From positions 107,743,158 through 107,807,157 of the forward strand of contig NC_089587.1 of NCBI RefSeq assembly GCF_019320115.1: a stretch of 64,000 bases of DNA. The letters are read 5' to 3'. How positions within the stretch are numbered: position 1 is the stretch's first letter; the number at the start of each line of letters is the position of its first letter. Below, in pieces: positions 21,501 to 32,630 of this stretch. Made by a program: the position numbers and the translations under genes. Source of the stretch: Miscanthus floridulus (taxonomy: Eukaryota > Streptophyta > Magnoliopsida > Poales > Poaceae). A model generated the notes under the pieces. The model was not told the DNA's origin, ran no database searches, and saw only the letters and a list, made by a program, of their open reading frames with translations.

Positions 21501-22508
21501 TCCCTATCCATGTCGATTAAGGACCGTCCGTTGCTGTGGATGGTAGTTAGGTCATAGACTTATTATCCTAAGCACATACTTGCTTATGGGAGCGGGAAGG
21601 CTCATTGCTCTCTTGTTGTGGGTTCCAACTCTTTCTAGGCCAACTGATTAGAGGCGGGGATGGTAGAGGTCTAAGCACCACACTGAGTTCGGGATTCAGG
21701 AGTGGGGGCTTGGAGTCCAAGTTTGGACGGGGACCTGGACACCTTGATAGGAGAGTGGTGGGTTGGTCTTGCTTGTGCCTGGGGTACAAGCGGGGCATGT
21801 GTTTTGGGGTACCCAACTGGGATACATTGGTTCACAAATCGCTGTGTGATATGGTACGACTTGGCTATGGTCTAGCACCATAGTAAGAACTGGAAGATGA
21901 AAGGGGATGAATGGATCTGATTGCTCAACTCTTGCTTGAAAGTAGAACATGTGCTTATATAGAATAGTTAGCTAATGAACTAATCATGACTGCTAATAAA
22001 ACACATACATAAGGATTCACTACTAGTAATGCTTTTCACAAAAAGGAAACCCAACAAACCATAAAGCTTATCATATCCTTTAGAGTCGAGAAATTATTTC
22101 TTCTAGTCGGGTAAGTCTTGCGAGTATATTGTGTACTCAGAGTTTATTTACCCCTATTGCAGGTGTAGCTTGAGGAGTGGCTATTGTGTGGAGGATTCTT
22201 CTGGTGGGCACAGATGGATCCTTGTATCTTATCGTTACATGTTTATTTCAATTCCGCTGTTTAAATTACGCACTTTGAACTTGATATTGTAATAATGTAT
22301 TTTTGAGAACTCTTGTTGTATGAAATAGAGTAAGTATTGTAAGCTCGTACTCATTATTGGATTCTAGATGTAAAACATGGATTGTTTTGAGTTCTCCCTT
22401 TGGGTGTGCTTGACGGAACTATCCGATGTAGCTCCCTTTCAAGGTGCTTAGTGTTTAGTGTAAGACGAGCGCCTTCGAAAACGTGTTATTTCAGACGGTT
22501 CTGTCACA
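18562..22508 (+). repeat. solo LTR, Tekay/Del-like, 3.95 kb, with perfect TSD
   Basis: It starts TGTAACACCCTTGGTGTTACA, a perfect hairpin with a 3-base loop, and ends TTCTGTCACA. GTGGA occurs immediately before (18557-18561) and after (22509-22513). No gag or pol is present. It shares several blocks with the LTR at 5035-7871 and with 59089-63919 in reverse (GTCGATTAAGGACCGTCCG at 21514; GTACTCAG..TATTGCAGGTG near 22133-22165). The unusual length comes partly from a GC-rich 19080-20500 section with no recognised gene. Confidence 0.88.
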
Positions 22509-22735
22509 GTGGAATGCTAAGAGAGTGGTCAAGGCCAACAACACCATCTATTATATAGCCCATAGAAGAGATCCAACAATTATGCACTTGGGCTAAAATC
22601 TACGGGAGCACCGGACATGTATAGTAGCACCGGACAGACGGTCCGGTGCCTGCCCAATGGCTAGGCCAATGCTAAAAAAATTCGACCGTTAGCAGTGTCA
22701 TAGGTGGTCCAGTGCACCAGACGCAACACCCAGTG

Positions 22736-22902
22736 AGATAAGTGAGGCACTGAGTAGTCAGTTGTGTATATTGTAGAGTATAAGATGATTTCCAATGCTC
22801 TATAAATTTGTAATTGCAAAATCAAGTGTTTCTGTGGGAGGTTAGTAACAGAAACAAATTGTTCTGAACATCTAGAAAACTAAGAAGAAATTTAAGACCG
22901 TA
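22736..22902. other. left edge of duplication copy 2
   Basis: Similar to 10443-10490 and to 17105-17165; in copy 2 the alignment then continues, after two MITEs and a retrotransposon, at 32643. Non-coding. Confidence 0.45.
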
Positions 22903-23011
22903 GACCAGTCTCAGTCGAAGTTTCATTCAAGTTTCATCCATATTTAATAAGTTGCTACGTAAGTATTTATTGATGATGTGGTACCATATTGAAGAAGAGA
23001 GAGAAGAAATG
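22903..23011. mobile_element. MITE, left half (right half 32121-32314), split by a retrotransposon
   Basis: Left GACCAGTCTCAG.CGAAGTTTC and, reverse complemented from the right half, GGCTAGTCTCTG.TGAGTTTC are inverted termini. Both halves carry GAAACTTGAATGAAAC-type motifs. Removing 23012-32115 and one AAATG rejoins a body of about 300 bp. Confidence 0.65.
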
Positions 23012-23437
23012 TGTCGGTGCAGAAAGTGACCACAAGTAAATATTTATAGTTTTGCCGTACGTTGTGATCGGATGTGGCCTAGCACTCAATGACACATGGT
23101 TTATACTAGTTCAGGCAACGTGGCCTACGTCCAGTTTGAGTCGGTTGGTGACTTTATTCCTGAGCCTAGGTGCTCGAAGTTTACAGTGGGGTTACAAACG
23201 AGAAGGAGAAAGATGGGGGATACAAGAGGTCTGGTTGGAAGAGCCGAGAGCGATAGGAGCTTTGCTATGAGCTAAGTGTTCAAGCGTGTGCTTAAGGTCT
23301 GAACCTGGCGGTTCTGTGGTTGTGAGCTAATGAACTTGATCGATCTAATAAATCTGGAATCACTTGAATGTTGGGAGAGTGTGCATTCCCTTTTATAGAT
23401 GAAGGGGATGGACTTACAAGTGAGAGGGAGAGAGTAC
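23012..23437 (-). repeat. truncated 3' LTR of Tat element copy A
   Basis: Aligns with 30953-31390; at 23438 it jumps to internal sequence (ATTGAATGGGGGAATGG) that in copy B lies at 45264. The missing part corresponds to about 42734-45263 of copy B, some 2.5 kb. Confidence 0.88.
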
Positions 23438-24669
23438 ATTGAATGGGGGAATGGAGAGAGTTTTTGCTCTATTCTTTTGCCCCTCTTTGACTGTTGTGTT
23501 TCTTCCTTAAATAGGGGGAGGGAGAGGGCTCTCTGTCATAGTCCTTTGCCTATTCTCCAACTATTGTCTCTCCTCCTTCTTCCTCCTCACCGAGTGTGCT
23601 TGTATGCCACGGCGGTTTGTAAGTGAGAGAGGGGGTGAGCGAGGGGGAGGACTTATAGATCCTTTCATGAATCTAGAGCATGATGTCAAGCTAGAGGCTG
23701 CCTAGGGCGGTGCTGGCTGTCTTTGCCTTAGAAGGGGCGGTTTCCACCGAAGGGGGTGGCGTGCTGGATTTATCTACGAGGCCTTCTTTGGGATGGAGTC
23801 GTGTGTGGACTTTCTCTGGTGGATCTTCACCGGGAGAGCCTTGTCAGAGGGGAAGTTGCTCAGGATCGTGCTGGTGGAGGGTTCCGTGCCTGTAGCTGCT
23901 TAGGTTGGCCAGTTCATAAAGTTTGATGAGATCTCTTCCAGCCATGGTGGCCATACCTCGGTAGCGGCGTCCCTACCCCGGAGCTGCCTCGATGGCATGA
24001 GAAGGTCAGGAGCTCCATGATCTTTTGTTGAGCATCTATGGGTGTGACGCCCTTGAGGTACCCGTTGTGCTTGCTAAAGTCGAGGGATCGGAACCGGGCG
24101 AGGCCCCTATAGCGGTGGTTACGTCTGGCGGTGTGTGTCGTAGTCTCTCCTTTGGCATCAGGCAATGTCGTTGAGGGGCCGTAGTAGTATTTGGATTAGA
24201 AGTAGTTAGAAAAATGTAATAGTTATGGGTGAGCCCCTGTGTGAATAGTTTTTGTATCAATGAATCCATCAGTTCTGTTCTTGTGATAGAACCACACTAT
24301 CTGTTCCTTGTTTTTTTATCCTAGCATAACTTTTGTTTTTATCCTTTTCTTTTTTGCACCTACCCATTAGTTCCATAGGCTATAGCTGTTAAGAGCCTGT
24401 GCATGGCCCACGGGGCTCGACTGCCTGTAACCATAGGTCGTGGCAGGGTGCATTCGGTTGGGAGTAAGAACAGAGTCACGTAGGGCAATCAAAGGAAATG
24501 GAATGTGCTTCCGTTCGGGGATAAAGTTGTTTACCATGTGATAGTAAAAAATAGAGGTAATATTCAGTATTGTACCCTCATGGAGCCCCCAAGCGACCCG
24601 GGCTGAAAATGTTCAGGCTGGGGTGCTTTTACAGGAGCAAGTGTTGACTAAAAAGCGATAAGGCCAAAT

Positions 24670-25769
24670 TTAATGGAAAAAACGATGAAGCTGTTTAATG
24701 TTCCAAGTGTTGGTGAGAATATTGCAGTTGTTGTCCTCCAATCGGTAGGTGCCCAGTTGGATTACTTCAGTCACCGTATAGGGCCCTTCCCATGGTGGAG
24801 AGAGTTTGTGTTTTTCCTTCGTTGATTGGGTCCTCCAGAGTACGAGATCACCGACTTTGAGTATCCTCCCTCTGATCTTCCTTTCGTGGTACCTACGTAG
24901 GGTTTGTTGGTAGCGAGCAGAGCGAATAACGGTCATCTCACGGGCCTCTTCGAGCAGGTCGACTGCGTCTTGCTGAGTCTCCGCGGCTCGGTTGCGGTCG
25001 AAAGCCTTCACTCTTGGGGCGCCATGGTCGAGGTCGGAGGGCAGTACTGCCTTAGCTCCGTAGGCTAGGAAGAAGGGTGTGAACCCTATGGATTGGTTTG
25101 GGGTTGTTCTTAGGCTCCAGAGGATCACTGGGACCTTCGCAACCCATCGCCCAGCGTACTTGTTGAGCCAGTCAAAGATGTGTGACTTAAGTCCTTGGAG
25201 GACCTTGCCATTGGCACTCTTGACCTGACCGTTAGTTCATGGATGTCTGACCATGGCCTAGTCGATCCTAATGCTATATCCATCACCGAAGTCTAGGAAC
25301 TTCTTTCCAGTAAAGTTAGTCCTGTGGTCAGTGATCATACAGTTAGGAACGCCGAACCGGTAGATGATGTCAAGGAAGATTTTGACTGTCTCTTCCGAGC
25401 GGATGTTGGTGATGGGCTTGGCCTCTATCCACTTGGTGAACTTGTCGACTGCTACGAGTAGGTGAGTGAAACCACCTGGGTCCTTTTTGAGGGGTCCCAC
25501 CAAGTCGAGGCCCCAAACCACGAATGGCTAGGTGATGGGGATGGTTTGGAGCTCTTGTGTCGGCAAATGGGTTTGCCGAGCATAGAACTGACATCCTTCA
25601 CACCTACGTACGACCTCCTCTGCATCTCATAGAGCAGTGGGCTAGTAAAACCATGGCAAAAGGCTTTTCTGACTAGCGACCTTGGAGCCATGTGATGTCC
25701 ACAAATCCCAGCATGGACCTCGAGGAGGAGCTGCTTCCCCTGGTTGGTGGGGATGCACTTCATGAGCAC
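24670..25769 (-). pseudogene. integrase of Tat element copy A
   Basis: Fragments in order on the minus strand: the zinc-binding HHCC region (HAGICGHH, 25769-25560), the catalytic core (WGLDLVGPLKK, AVDKFTKWIEA, ITDHRTNFTGKKF; 25521-25258) and the C-terminal domain (25128-24670; NQSIGFTPFFLAYGA, then GRILKVGDLVLWR and GPYTVTEVI, a GPY-like module). Stops and frame changes separate the pieces; the Glu of the catalytic triad falls in the broken 25130-25257 interval. Normal role: inserts the cDNA copy into chromosomal DNA. Not functional here. Confidence 0.85.
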
Positions 25770-26179
25770 CCCTAATGGACTTTGTTTGTAGAGCTTGTCA
25801 CCGAGCGCGATGAAGGTCTTGACGTGTTGAGCGATCCATCAGGCTTTAGTCCTTTAGGGTGGGACAACCTCCTCAAGGAGGTACGCGAGTAGCGGCGCTC
25901 GCCAGTTGGTTTGATCGAGTGCCAATATGGCGACATTGGCAGGTGACATCGTTAGGGAGGTACTAGGATCGGAGCCCCCGAGCGCTAGCTTGGTGTTGGG
26001 GTCGGAGCCCCTAGGTGCCGGTTAGGCATCGAGGTGTGTCTGGACCAGACCTTCTAGGATGCGGGCGGATGGCTCATGGACGTCATTGATGAAGACCCCG
26101 CTTGGGGATGGATCCTGCCTAGCGGCCAATTTTGCAAGAAAATCGACGGCATCGTTGTCCTTTTGGGGGACATGATGCA

Positions 26180-26747
26180 GCTCGATCCCCTAGAATTTGT
26201 CCTCAAGCTTGCGCATCTCTTAGCAGTATGCTACCATGAGGGGGCTTTTGTAGGAGGACTCCTTCATGACCTGATCAACAACTAGCTCCAAGTCATCGCG
26301 AACGTAGAGTCATGTAGCACCAAGCTCGATGGCGATGCGTAGTCCGTTGATGAGGGCCTCGTACTCTATGGTGTTGTTTGAGGCTAAAAAGTGGAGGTGG
26401 ATGGCATAGCGGAGCCTACTCCCATCCAGGGAGATCAGAACCACTCTAGCCCCTGAGCCGGGTGTCATTACGGACCCATCGAAATACATTATCCAGTACT
26501 CGTGGGTGACGTTCGGGGTCGGTAGCTGCACCTCTGTCCATTTGGCGACAAAATCCGTGAGAGCCTGAGATTTAATGGTGGTACAGGGGATGTACCTCAT
26601 GTCATGGCCCATGAGTTCGAGTGCCCACTTAGAGATCCGTCCCGTGGTGTCGCTATTGCGGATGATGTCCTTGAGCGGGTATGAAGTGACGACCACGACT
26701 TCGTGGTCGGTGAAGTAGTGATGGAGCTTTTGGGTCGCCATCAACAT
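26180..26747 (-). pseudogene. second (archaeal-type) RNase H of Tat element copy A
   Basis: The minus strand reads the end of the connection region (KALELMGHDMRYIP, with TDFVAKWTE) and then YWIMYFDGSV, SGARVVLISLDGS, NTIEYEALINGL, with the expected acidic residues (Asp of FDGS, Glu of EYEA); the third acidic site (CGDSEL in copy B) is degraded here. Archaeal-type RNase H domains between RT/RNase H and integrase are a hallmark of plant Tat elements. The frame stops at 26310, and homology continues to about 26180. Confidence 0.82.
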
Positions 26748-26949
26748 GGCGTATAGGAGTTTCTACACCTAGGGGTACCGGACCTTGGGGTCTGTGAGTA
26801 CCTCACCGATGAAGTATACGGGCTGCTGGACCTTAAGTTGATGTCCTAGCTCCTCCCTTTCGACGACCAGCGCGACGCTTACCACATGGTTGCTGGCCAC
26901 ATTGTAGAGGAGAAGGGGTTCTCCTCGTTTGGGAGTGACGAGGATCGAG

Positions 26950-27860
26950 GCTGACGTAAGGGATGCTTTGAGGCTCTCCAGGGCCTACTGAGCTTCCTTA
27001 GTCCAGACAAAAGTGCCCATCTTTTTTAGGAGCTTGTAGAGTGGCATCCCCTGTTCATCGAGCCAGGAGATGAACCGACTTAGGGTAGCTAGATAGCCGG
27101 TGATCCTTTACACGCCCTTGACGTTGCATATGGGACCCATGTTGGAGATGGTCGTGATTTTTTTGGAGTTGACCTCGATGCCGTGCTTAGACACAATGTA
27201 TCCTAGCAGCTTCCCCTTTGGAACCCCAAAAACACATTTTTCGGGATTCAGCCTGATGTTGAACCTTCGGAGGTCCACGAACATTGCGGCCAAGTTTGTG
27301 ATCAGGTCTCAAGCTTGAGTTGTTTTGACCACTATGTCATGAACATAGACGGCGATCGTTGGTCTTGGTCGCTCGGCTTGATCAGGCTGATCGAGTGGGT
27401 CGATTTGGTCGGCGAAGCATTGCTGCATGCACCTTTGGTAGGTGGCACCGGCGTTCTTCAAGCCAAATGGCATGGTTACATAGCAGTACGAACCATACAG
27501 GGTGATGAATGAGGTTGCGAGCTGATTAGACTCTTTCATCACGATCTGGTGATAGCCCGAGTAGGCATCTAGAAAGGAGAGGATCTCGCAACCCGAGGTA
27601 GAGTCGACTATCTGGTCTATGCGTGGCAGAGGAAAGTGATCCTTTGGACATGCTTTGTTGAGGCCAATATAATCAACACACATTCTCTACTTCTCGGTCT
27701 TCTTTTTAACAAGAACAGGATTGGCAAGCTAGTCGGAGTGGAATATCTCTCTGATGAATCCGGTTGCCAGGAGTTTGGTGATCTCTTCGCCTATGGCCCT
27801 GTGCCTCTCGTCGTCGAAGCGACGCAAGGGCTGCTTAGTGGGCTTTGAGCCTAGGATGAG
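26950..27860 (-). pseudogene. reverse transcriptase/RNase H of Tat element copy A
   Basis: Fingers and palm motifs are readable: MCVDYIGLNKACPKDHFPLPRID, FLDAYSGYHQI, TMPFGLKNAGATYQRCM (27683-27400). The catalytic motif reads YVHD (His codon at 27339-27341, minus) where copy B has YVDD, so one metal-binding Asp is lost. Downstream, RRFNIRLNPEKCVFGVPKGKLLGYIVS (27293-27108) and the connection region follow with frame breaks. Role in an active element: copies RNA into cDNA. Dead in this copy. Confidence 0.87.
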
Positions 27861-27965
27861 GCGCAGTGCGTGCTCGGTGGCCTCCCGTGGTATGCCCGAT
27901 ATGTCAGAAGGCTACCATGCAAAGACATCGCGATTGTCATGCAGGAAGTCGATGAGCTCACATTC

Positions 27966-28538
27966 CTATTTGGCTGGGAGCTGGGTCCCGATCCAAACCA
28001 TCTTGGTTGGGTTGATGGAGTCGATTCCCACCGCCTTGGTTTCCTCGAGCGGACAGAAGGTCGTCGAGGAGGTTGGTTTGTTGCAGTCTGGGACAGCCGA
28101 GATCGACGATTCCCCGAGTCGTGGGAGCTTAGACGAGTTGACGACCGCAGTGGCGAGCTCGTAGTGTTCGCGGTCGCATGTGAAGGCGTGCAAAAAGGCA
28201 CTGCTCATAGTGATGACGCCGTTCGGTCCCGGCATCTTCAGCTTGAGGTAGGTGTAGTTAGGGATTACCATGAATTTTGCGTAGCATGGCCGCCCCAAGA
28301 TGGCATGGTAGGACCCTAGAAAGTCCACTACTTCGAAGGTGAGGACCTCCGAGCAAAAGTTGGCCTGATTGCTGAACGTGATAGGCAGGTCGATCTGCCT
28401 GAGTGGGTATGCCTGTGCTCCCGGGATCACCCCATGGAAGGGAGAGCCCGCCAGGCGGAGCTCCGACCAGAGGATACGCATGGCGTTGAGGGTGTCAACG
28501 TAGAGGATGTTGAGGCCGCTGCCTCCATCCATCAGCAC
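27966..28538 (-). pseudogene. aspartic protease of Tat element copy A
   Basis: ORF of 190 codons starting MLMDGGSGLNILYVDTL. DGGS occupies the place of the D-S/T-G active-site motif of retroviral-type proteases. YHAILGRPCYAKFMVIPNY follows near residue 75, the conserved second half (ILGRP). A linker towards RT follows. The protease would process the Gag-Pol polyprotein. DGGS is common in Tat proteases by recollection, so I do not call it inactivating. Confidence 0.75.
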
Positions 28539-28649
28539 CTTGGTGAGGCATTTCTTGCGGATGATGGGGTCGACAACGAGCGGGTAGCGTCCCGGTCTCG
28601 CGACGTGGGAGGGATGGTCCCTCTGATCGAAGGTGATCGGAGATTCCGA

Positions 28650-30406
28650 CTAGCTGAGGAAGGAGGGGACGGTCGTCTCGGCAGCGCATGCCTCCCTATA
28701 GTGTACCTTGTGCTGGCGCTTGGACCAGATGGCGTCAGATCCACCAAAGATCATGATGCATTCATCAGCGTCGGGGAAACCATCTCCATCCTTGCTCACC
28801 GCGCCTCCTTTCTTGGCTGTCGCTTCTTTGCCGTCCCCTTCTTTCGGCCCACCGACCTGTCGTAGGAAATATTTGAGGAGCTCGCAGTCCTTGTAGAGGT
28901 GTTTGACGGGGTAGGTGTGGTTGGTGCATGGACTATCCATGAGCTTGTTGAAGTGGTCAGGCAGTCCCTGTTGGGGCTGCTTGCCCATGTGATTAGTCGC
29001 GGCGACCAACGCGGTGTTGTCCGATCGACACCGATCCTTTTTATTCTTCTTGCCCCTCTGTGTGGAGGGCCCTTGTCTTGGTCCGTATGCTTGGCCCTGC
29101 CTTTGTCCTAGCCCCCATTAAAGACCGCTCCGACCGCTTCGGGCATGGACTACGTGGACCTCAAGAAGGTCTTCGTCGGGTGAGGAAGCGGTCGGAGCGG
29201 TCTTTAATGGGGGCTAGGACAACGAAGACCTTCTTTAATGAGGTCCCAGGAGGTCCGACGAAGACCTTCTTGAGGTCCACCCAATCGTGGATGCTGTCGT
29301 GCGGAGGAATTCAAGCCATGCCCGAACATGTCCCCCCACGTAGATGGGGAGATATTGAATGATGAAATAGTCATCATCCACCCCTCCGGCTTGGCAGGCG
29401 AGATAGAAATCTTCGAGCCAAATACCAGGGTTTGTCTCCCCGGTGTACTTGGTGATGTTGGTGGGCGATCGGAAACGCTTGGGGAATGGCGCTCTCCGAA
29501 TACACCAGTCAAAGGCCCGTGGTCCCGAGCCCTCAGGGCTGGGACTCCGGTTGTCCGGCCGACGACCATGCCTAGGGCGCGTTTCACCGCTCCCATCGAT
29601 GGTTCAGCCAGGATCCATGTCGCCTGCTCTCACCACCTCTCGATGGACGTCATCATCATGCCAGGCCCGATGCCAGTTGCTAACAACGCTGCGAGCGTCC
29701 TAGTGCGGACCGGGCCACTTGTGTACCGGCGGTCGATGTGGGGTAGGCGCTAGGTCAGACCGAGGCGCAACTGCTGCCTCCCGAGCCATGCCTGGCGGCT
29801 ATAGCAGCGAGCGGATGGAGCGATCCATCTGGCGCATCCCCGCTCCCCTAGTGGGGAGAGAGGGCGCGTGTAAGAGTCACGATGCGGAGCTTTCCACCTG
29901 TTGAACGGCGGCAGCTTCTGCTAGAACCCAGAGATTCTGGTAGACCGCCCGCTCCTAGGGGTCCATGGGCTCCGGAACGCCGTGCAGAAGCATTGCTGCG
30001 GCAGCGATGTTTTGGCTAGCCCGAGCGAACTATGGGAGATCGTTCCCCTCGTTCATGATGTCATGTTGGACCTAACGGGCGTGACCCCGGGCGCCACCCG
30101 CTGGGTTATGCGCATGGGGCACAACGTGCTGCATGAGCTTGCTGGCGTAGGCGGCGGCTGGTTCTGCCACCGTTGTTGTAGTTCCTCAGCGTGCCCTTGC
30201 GCAAACATGAGGGCCCCCATACGTGGGTCTAGAGGGGTGTGAGTTTGCGTAGACTCCGCAACAACTAGCGGCTGTCCCAGAATGTCCGCCATAGCGCACT
30301 CCCAGGATGGACGGTGGCTAGGCGCCACGTCGCCGATGCTGGAGCCGTCGCTCTCACCCTCATCATCTGGGAGTTCATGGAAAGTGGTAGGAGCATAGCT
30401 CGCCAT
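28650..30406 (-). pseudogene. gag of Tat element copy A, with fold-back rearrangement
   Basis: Starts MASYAPTTFHELPDDEGES at 30406. The N-terminal ORF ends at 30053; the gag core (YFIIQYLPIYVG-type in copy B at about 51290) is only partly present here (29400-29285). The C-terminal part (HFNKLMDSPCTNHTYPVKH, then KDCELLKYFLR; 29009-28650) holds a Cys/His cluster that could be a modified zinc knuckle. About 300 bp of core sequence found in copy B (50885-51170) is replaced by inverted repeats at 29105-29284. Normal role: nucleocapsid of the virus-like particle. Confidence 0.75.
29105..29284. repeat. fold-back (inverted duplication) inside gag
   Basis: About 35 bases, from GTCCTAGCCCCCATTAAAGA to the end of the GACCGCTT motif, are repeated in perfect inverse orientation at about 29185-29220. 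A second arm, CCTCAAGAAGGTCTTCGTCG (29160-29179), is repeated inverted near 29257-29277. The arms interleave. Confidence 0.9.
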
Positions 30407-30935
30407 TTCCACGAATTCAGATTTGAGGGTGAAGGCGGCAGCGTCCCTCAGAGCCCCCGAGCGCACGCGTCTGCGGGAGACGCGAGGCCATAGGGGAACC
30501 GATCGTACGGTGTCCGCGATGCGGTCAATATGGTCCCTCCGGATAATCGGCGGGAGATAGTAAATAGAAAGTAAATTACAGTATGCATATTACTCACATT
30601 GGGGTTTGAGCAGAGAGTTTGCTCGGAATGAAGCGTAGATGCTGCGTCGTCGAAGTCGTGTGTCCCGGAGTCGATGGAGGGCGTCCCTCCGATGGGTGCT
30701 AGAACGAGGGCCTCCTCGCGGAGGTGTAGTACGCTGATCCGGTCGGGGACGAAGTTCAGGCTTCCGAGGAGGAAGGCCTGGCTCGAAGACGGGTGGAACC
30801 CATATCCCAATAGGTGGGAGCGCGGGAAACCCTAGTGAGCCGAAGCGAATCGTATCGCCTGAGCCCGCCATGGCGAAGGTGGTGGAAAAGAGGGCCATCC
30901 GATGACCAAAAAGTGTTGAACGTAAAGCGTCTTCC

Positions 30936-30952
30936 CTATGGATGGCGCCAAC
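30936..30952 (-). other. primer-binding site of Tat element copy A
   Basis: On the minus strand, directly inside the 5' LTR, GTTGGCGCCATCC. TGGCGCC-type sites complementary to a tRNA 3' end are usual in Tat/Athila elements. Confidence 0.65.
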
Positions 30953-32115
30953 TGTCGGTGCAGAAAGTGACCAACAAGTAAATATTTGTAGTTTTGTCGT
31001 ATGTTGTGATCAGAGGTGGCCTAGCACTCAATGACACAGGGTTTATACTGGTTCAGGCAACGTGCCCTACGTCCAGTTTGAGTCGGTCGGTGACTTTATT
31101 CCTGAGCCTAGGTGCTCGAAGTTTACAGTGGGGTTACAAACGAGAAGGAGAAAGATGGGGGGGTATAAGAGGTCCGGTCGGCTCTGGTCGGAAGAGCCGA
31201 GAGCGACAGAAGCTCCGCTATGAGCTAAGTGTTCAAGCGTGTGCTTGAGGTCCGAACCTGGCGGTTCTATGGTTGTGGGCTAATGAACTTGATCGATCTA
31301 ATGAATCTGGAATCACTTGAATGTTGGGAGAGTGTACATCCCCTTTTATAGATGAAGGGGATGGCCTTACATGTGAGAGGGAGAGAGTACGTATGCTTCT
31401 AAGCCTTGTTGCCCACGCTGGCGGGTACAGGATGATGGTAGACGCCCACAAAACTGTTGGATGTCGGATGCATGTGGGAGGTTCTATCGTTTTGTTCGGG
31501 TATGGCAGATGTTGGTACCTGTTATACTGTCGATACCCAGAGGCATGTGAGGAGTTTCACCATGTTTACTCGGTACGGTAAATACCGGCGCCCACAACAC
31601 TGTCGATGCCTAGAGGCACGTGGGGGGAGACTTACCGTATGGGAGTTAATGGCGCCCACAATACTGTAGGGAAAATGTTGGCGCCTACAACACTGTTTGT
31701 GTCAGGGAGGTTGCGGAGTACTGTTTCTGCAGGTGTACAGGGTACAGTCCCTAGTATCGTGGTTTGACTTGTGCGCTCTGCCTTGCTTTCTCCGTTCGTT
31801 CCCCGGTCCTTTCCGAGCAGGCGTCCCCGGTCGGTTGGTCCCAGTCGGTTCTGATCGCGCCAGTCAGAGACGAGCAGTGAGCAGGGTTTTTACGTACCCC
31901 GGTCGGAGACGTGGGGTCGGAGTCGGAAGTAGTGTTTTGGCAAGGCCTTCCGGTCGGAGAGGTGGGCCGGAGTTGGAAAACGGGCGTCGCTCCTCCTCGG
32001 CTAGACCTTTCGGTCGGTGATTGGATCGTCCTTCTGGCCTGTTGCTTAGATACTTGGGCCGAGCCTTTGTTGAGAAGCCGGTCCACGAGGGACCCCGAGT
32101 TTATGAACCCGACAA
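30953..32115 (-). repeat. 5' LTR of Tat element copy A (1163 bp)
   Basis: Minus-strand ends TGTCGGGTTCATAAAC and TTCTGCACCGACA; AAATG outside. Collinear with both LTRs of copy B apart from small indels, for example a missing segment around 32000. Confidence 0.9.
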
Positions 32116-32317
32116 AATGAGTTTCATGAAAATGAAACTCTTCTGGCACAATTACCAACTCGCAGTGAACCAATGAGTTATAGAATTAAATATTTATGAA
32201 ATTGTAGAATGAAACTATACATTAAGAGTGGTTGTTTCATTCAAGTTTCATTGTATTTTATTTGACGTGGCATTATTGGAAACAACGCTACGAAACTCAC
32301 CACAGAGACTAGCCTTA

Positions 32318-32630
32318 GGGCACCCCCAATGTAGAAATCATCATAATTTTTATGGATATTAATTGTACTGCCACATATACGTTTTGTTGATGTGGCAAGG
32401 TAGTTATTGAGGAGAAAACAAAAATTATAGAAATCAGGTCTAAATTAGAAACTGTCTACACGAGAATCAAGACATGAATGGATGTGATTGGTAGAGAATA
32501 GAGAGAAAATATATATGATTGGATAAAAAAAATGTTTTGTAGAAATTATTATTGGGACTATGATTTTTATATATATAGTGTCTATTAAAATTAACAGGTA
32601 TAGAAATTGTACGTAGTTTCTAGACTGCCC
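32318..32630. mobile_element. Tourist-like MITE, 313 bp, TTA target
   Basis: Ends GGGCACCCCCAATGTAGAAA and (reverse) GGGCAGTCTAGAAACTACG, with TTA on both sides (32315-32317 and 32631-32633). A fragment of the same family lies at about 17390. Confidence 0.82.

Larger units (their letters stand above)
23012..32115 (-). mobile_element. Tat-lineage Ty3/gypsy retrotransposon, copy A (decayed)
   Basis: Ends TGTCGGTGCAG and GAACCCGACA, flanked by AAATG on both sides (23007-23011 and 32116-32120). Order on the minus strand: 5' LTR (30953-32115), primer site, gag, protease, RT-RNase H, an extra archaeal-type RNase H, integrase, truncated 3' LTR. The extra RNase H between RT/RNase H and integrase, and a TTGGCGCC primer site, are Tat-lineage traits. 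A deletion at 23437/23438 removed the inner 3' LTR and adjacent internal DNA present in copy B. The genes are broken by many stops and the RT has lost a catalytic Asp. Confidence 0.9.
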
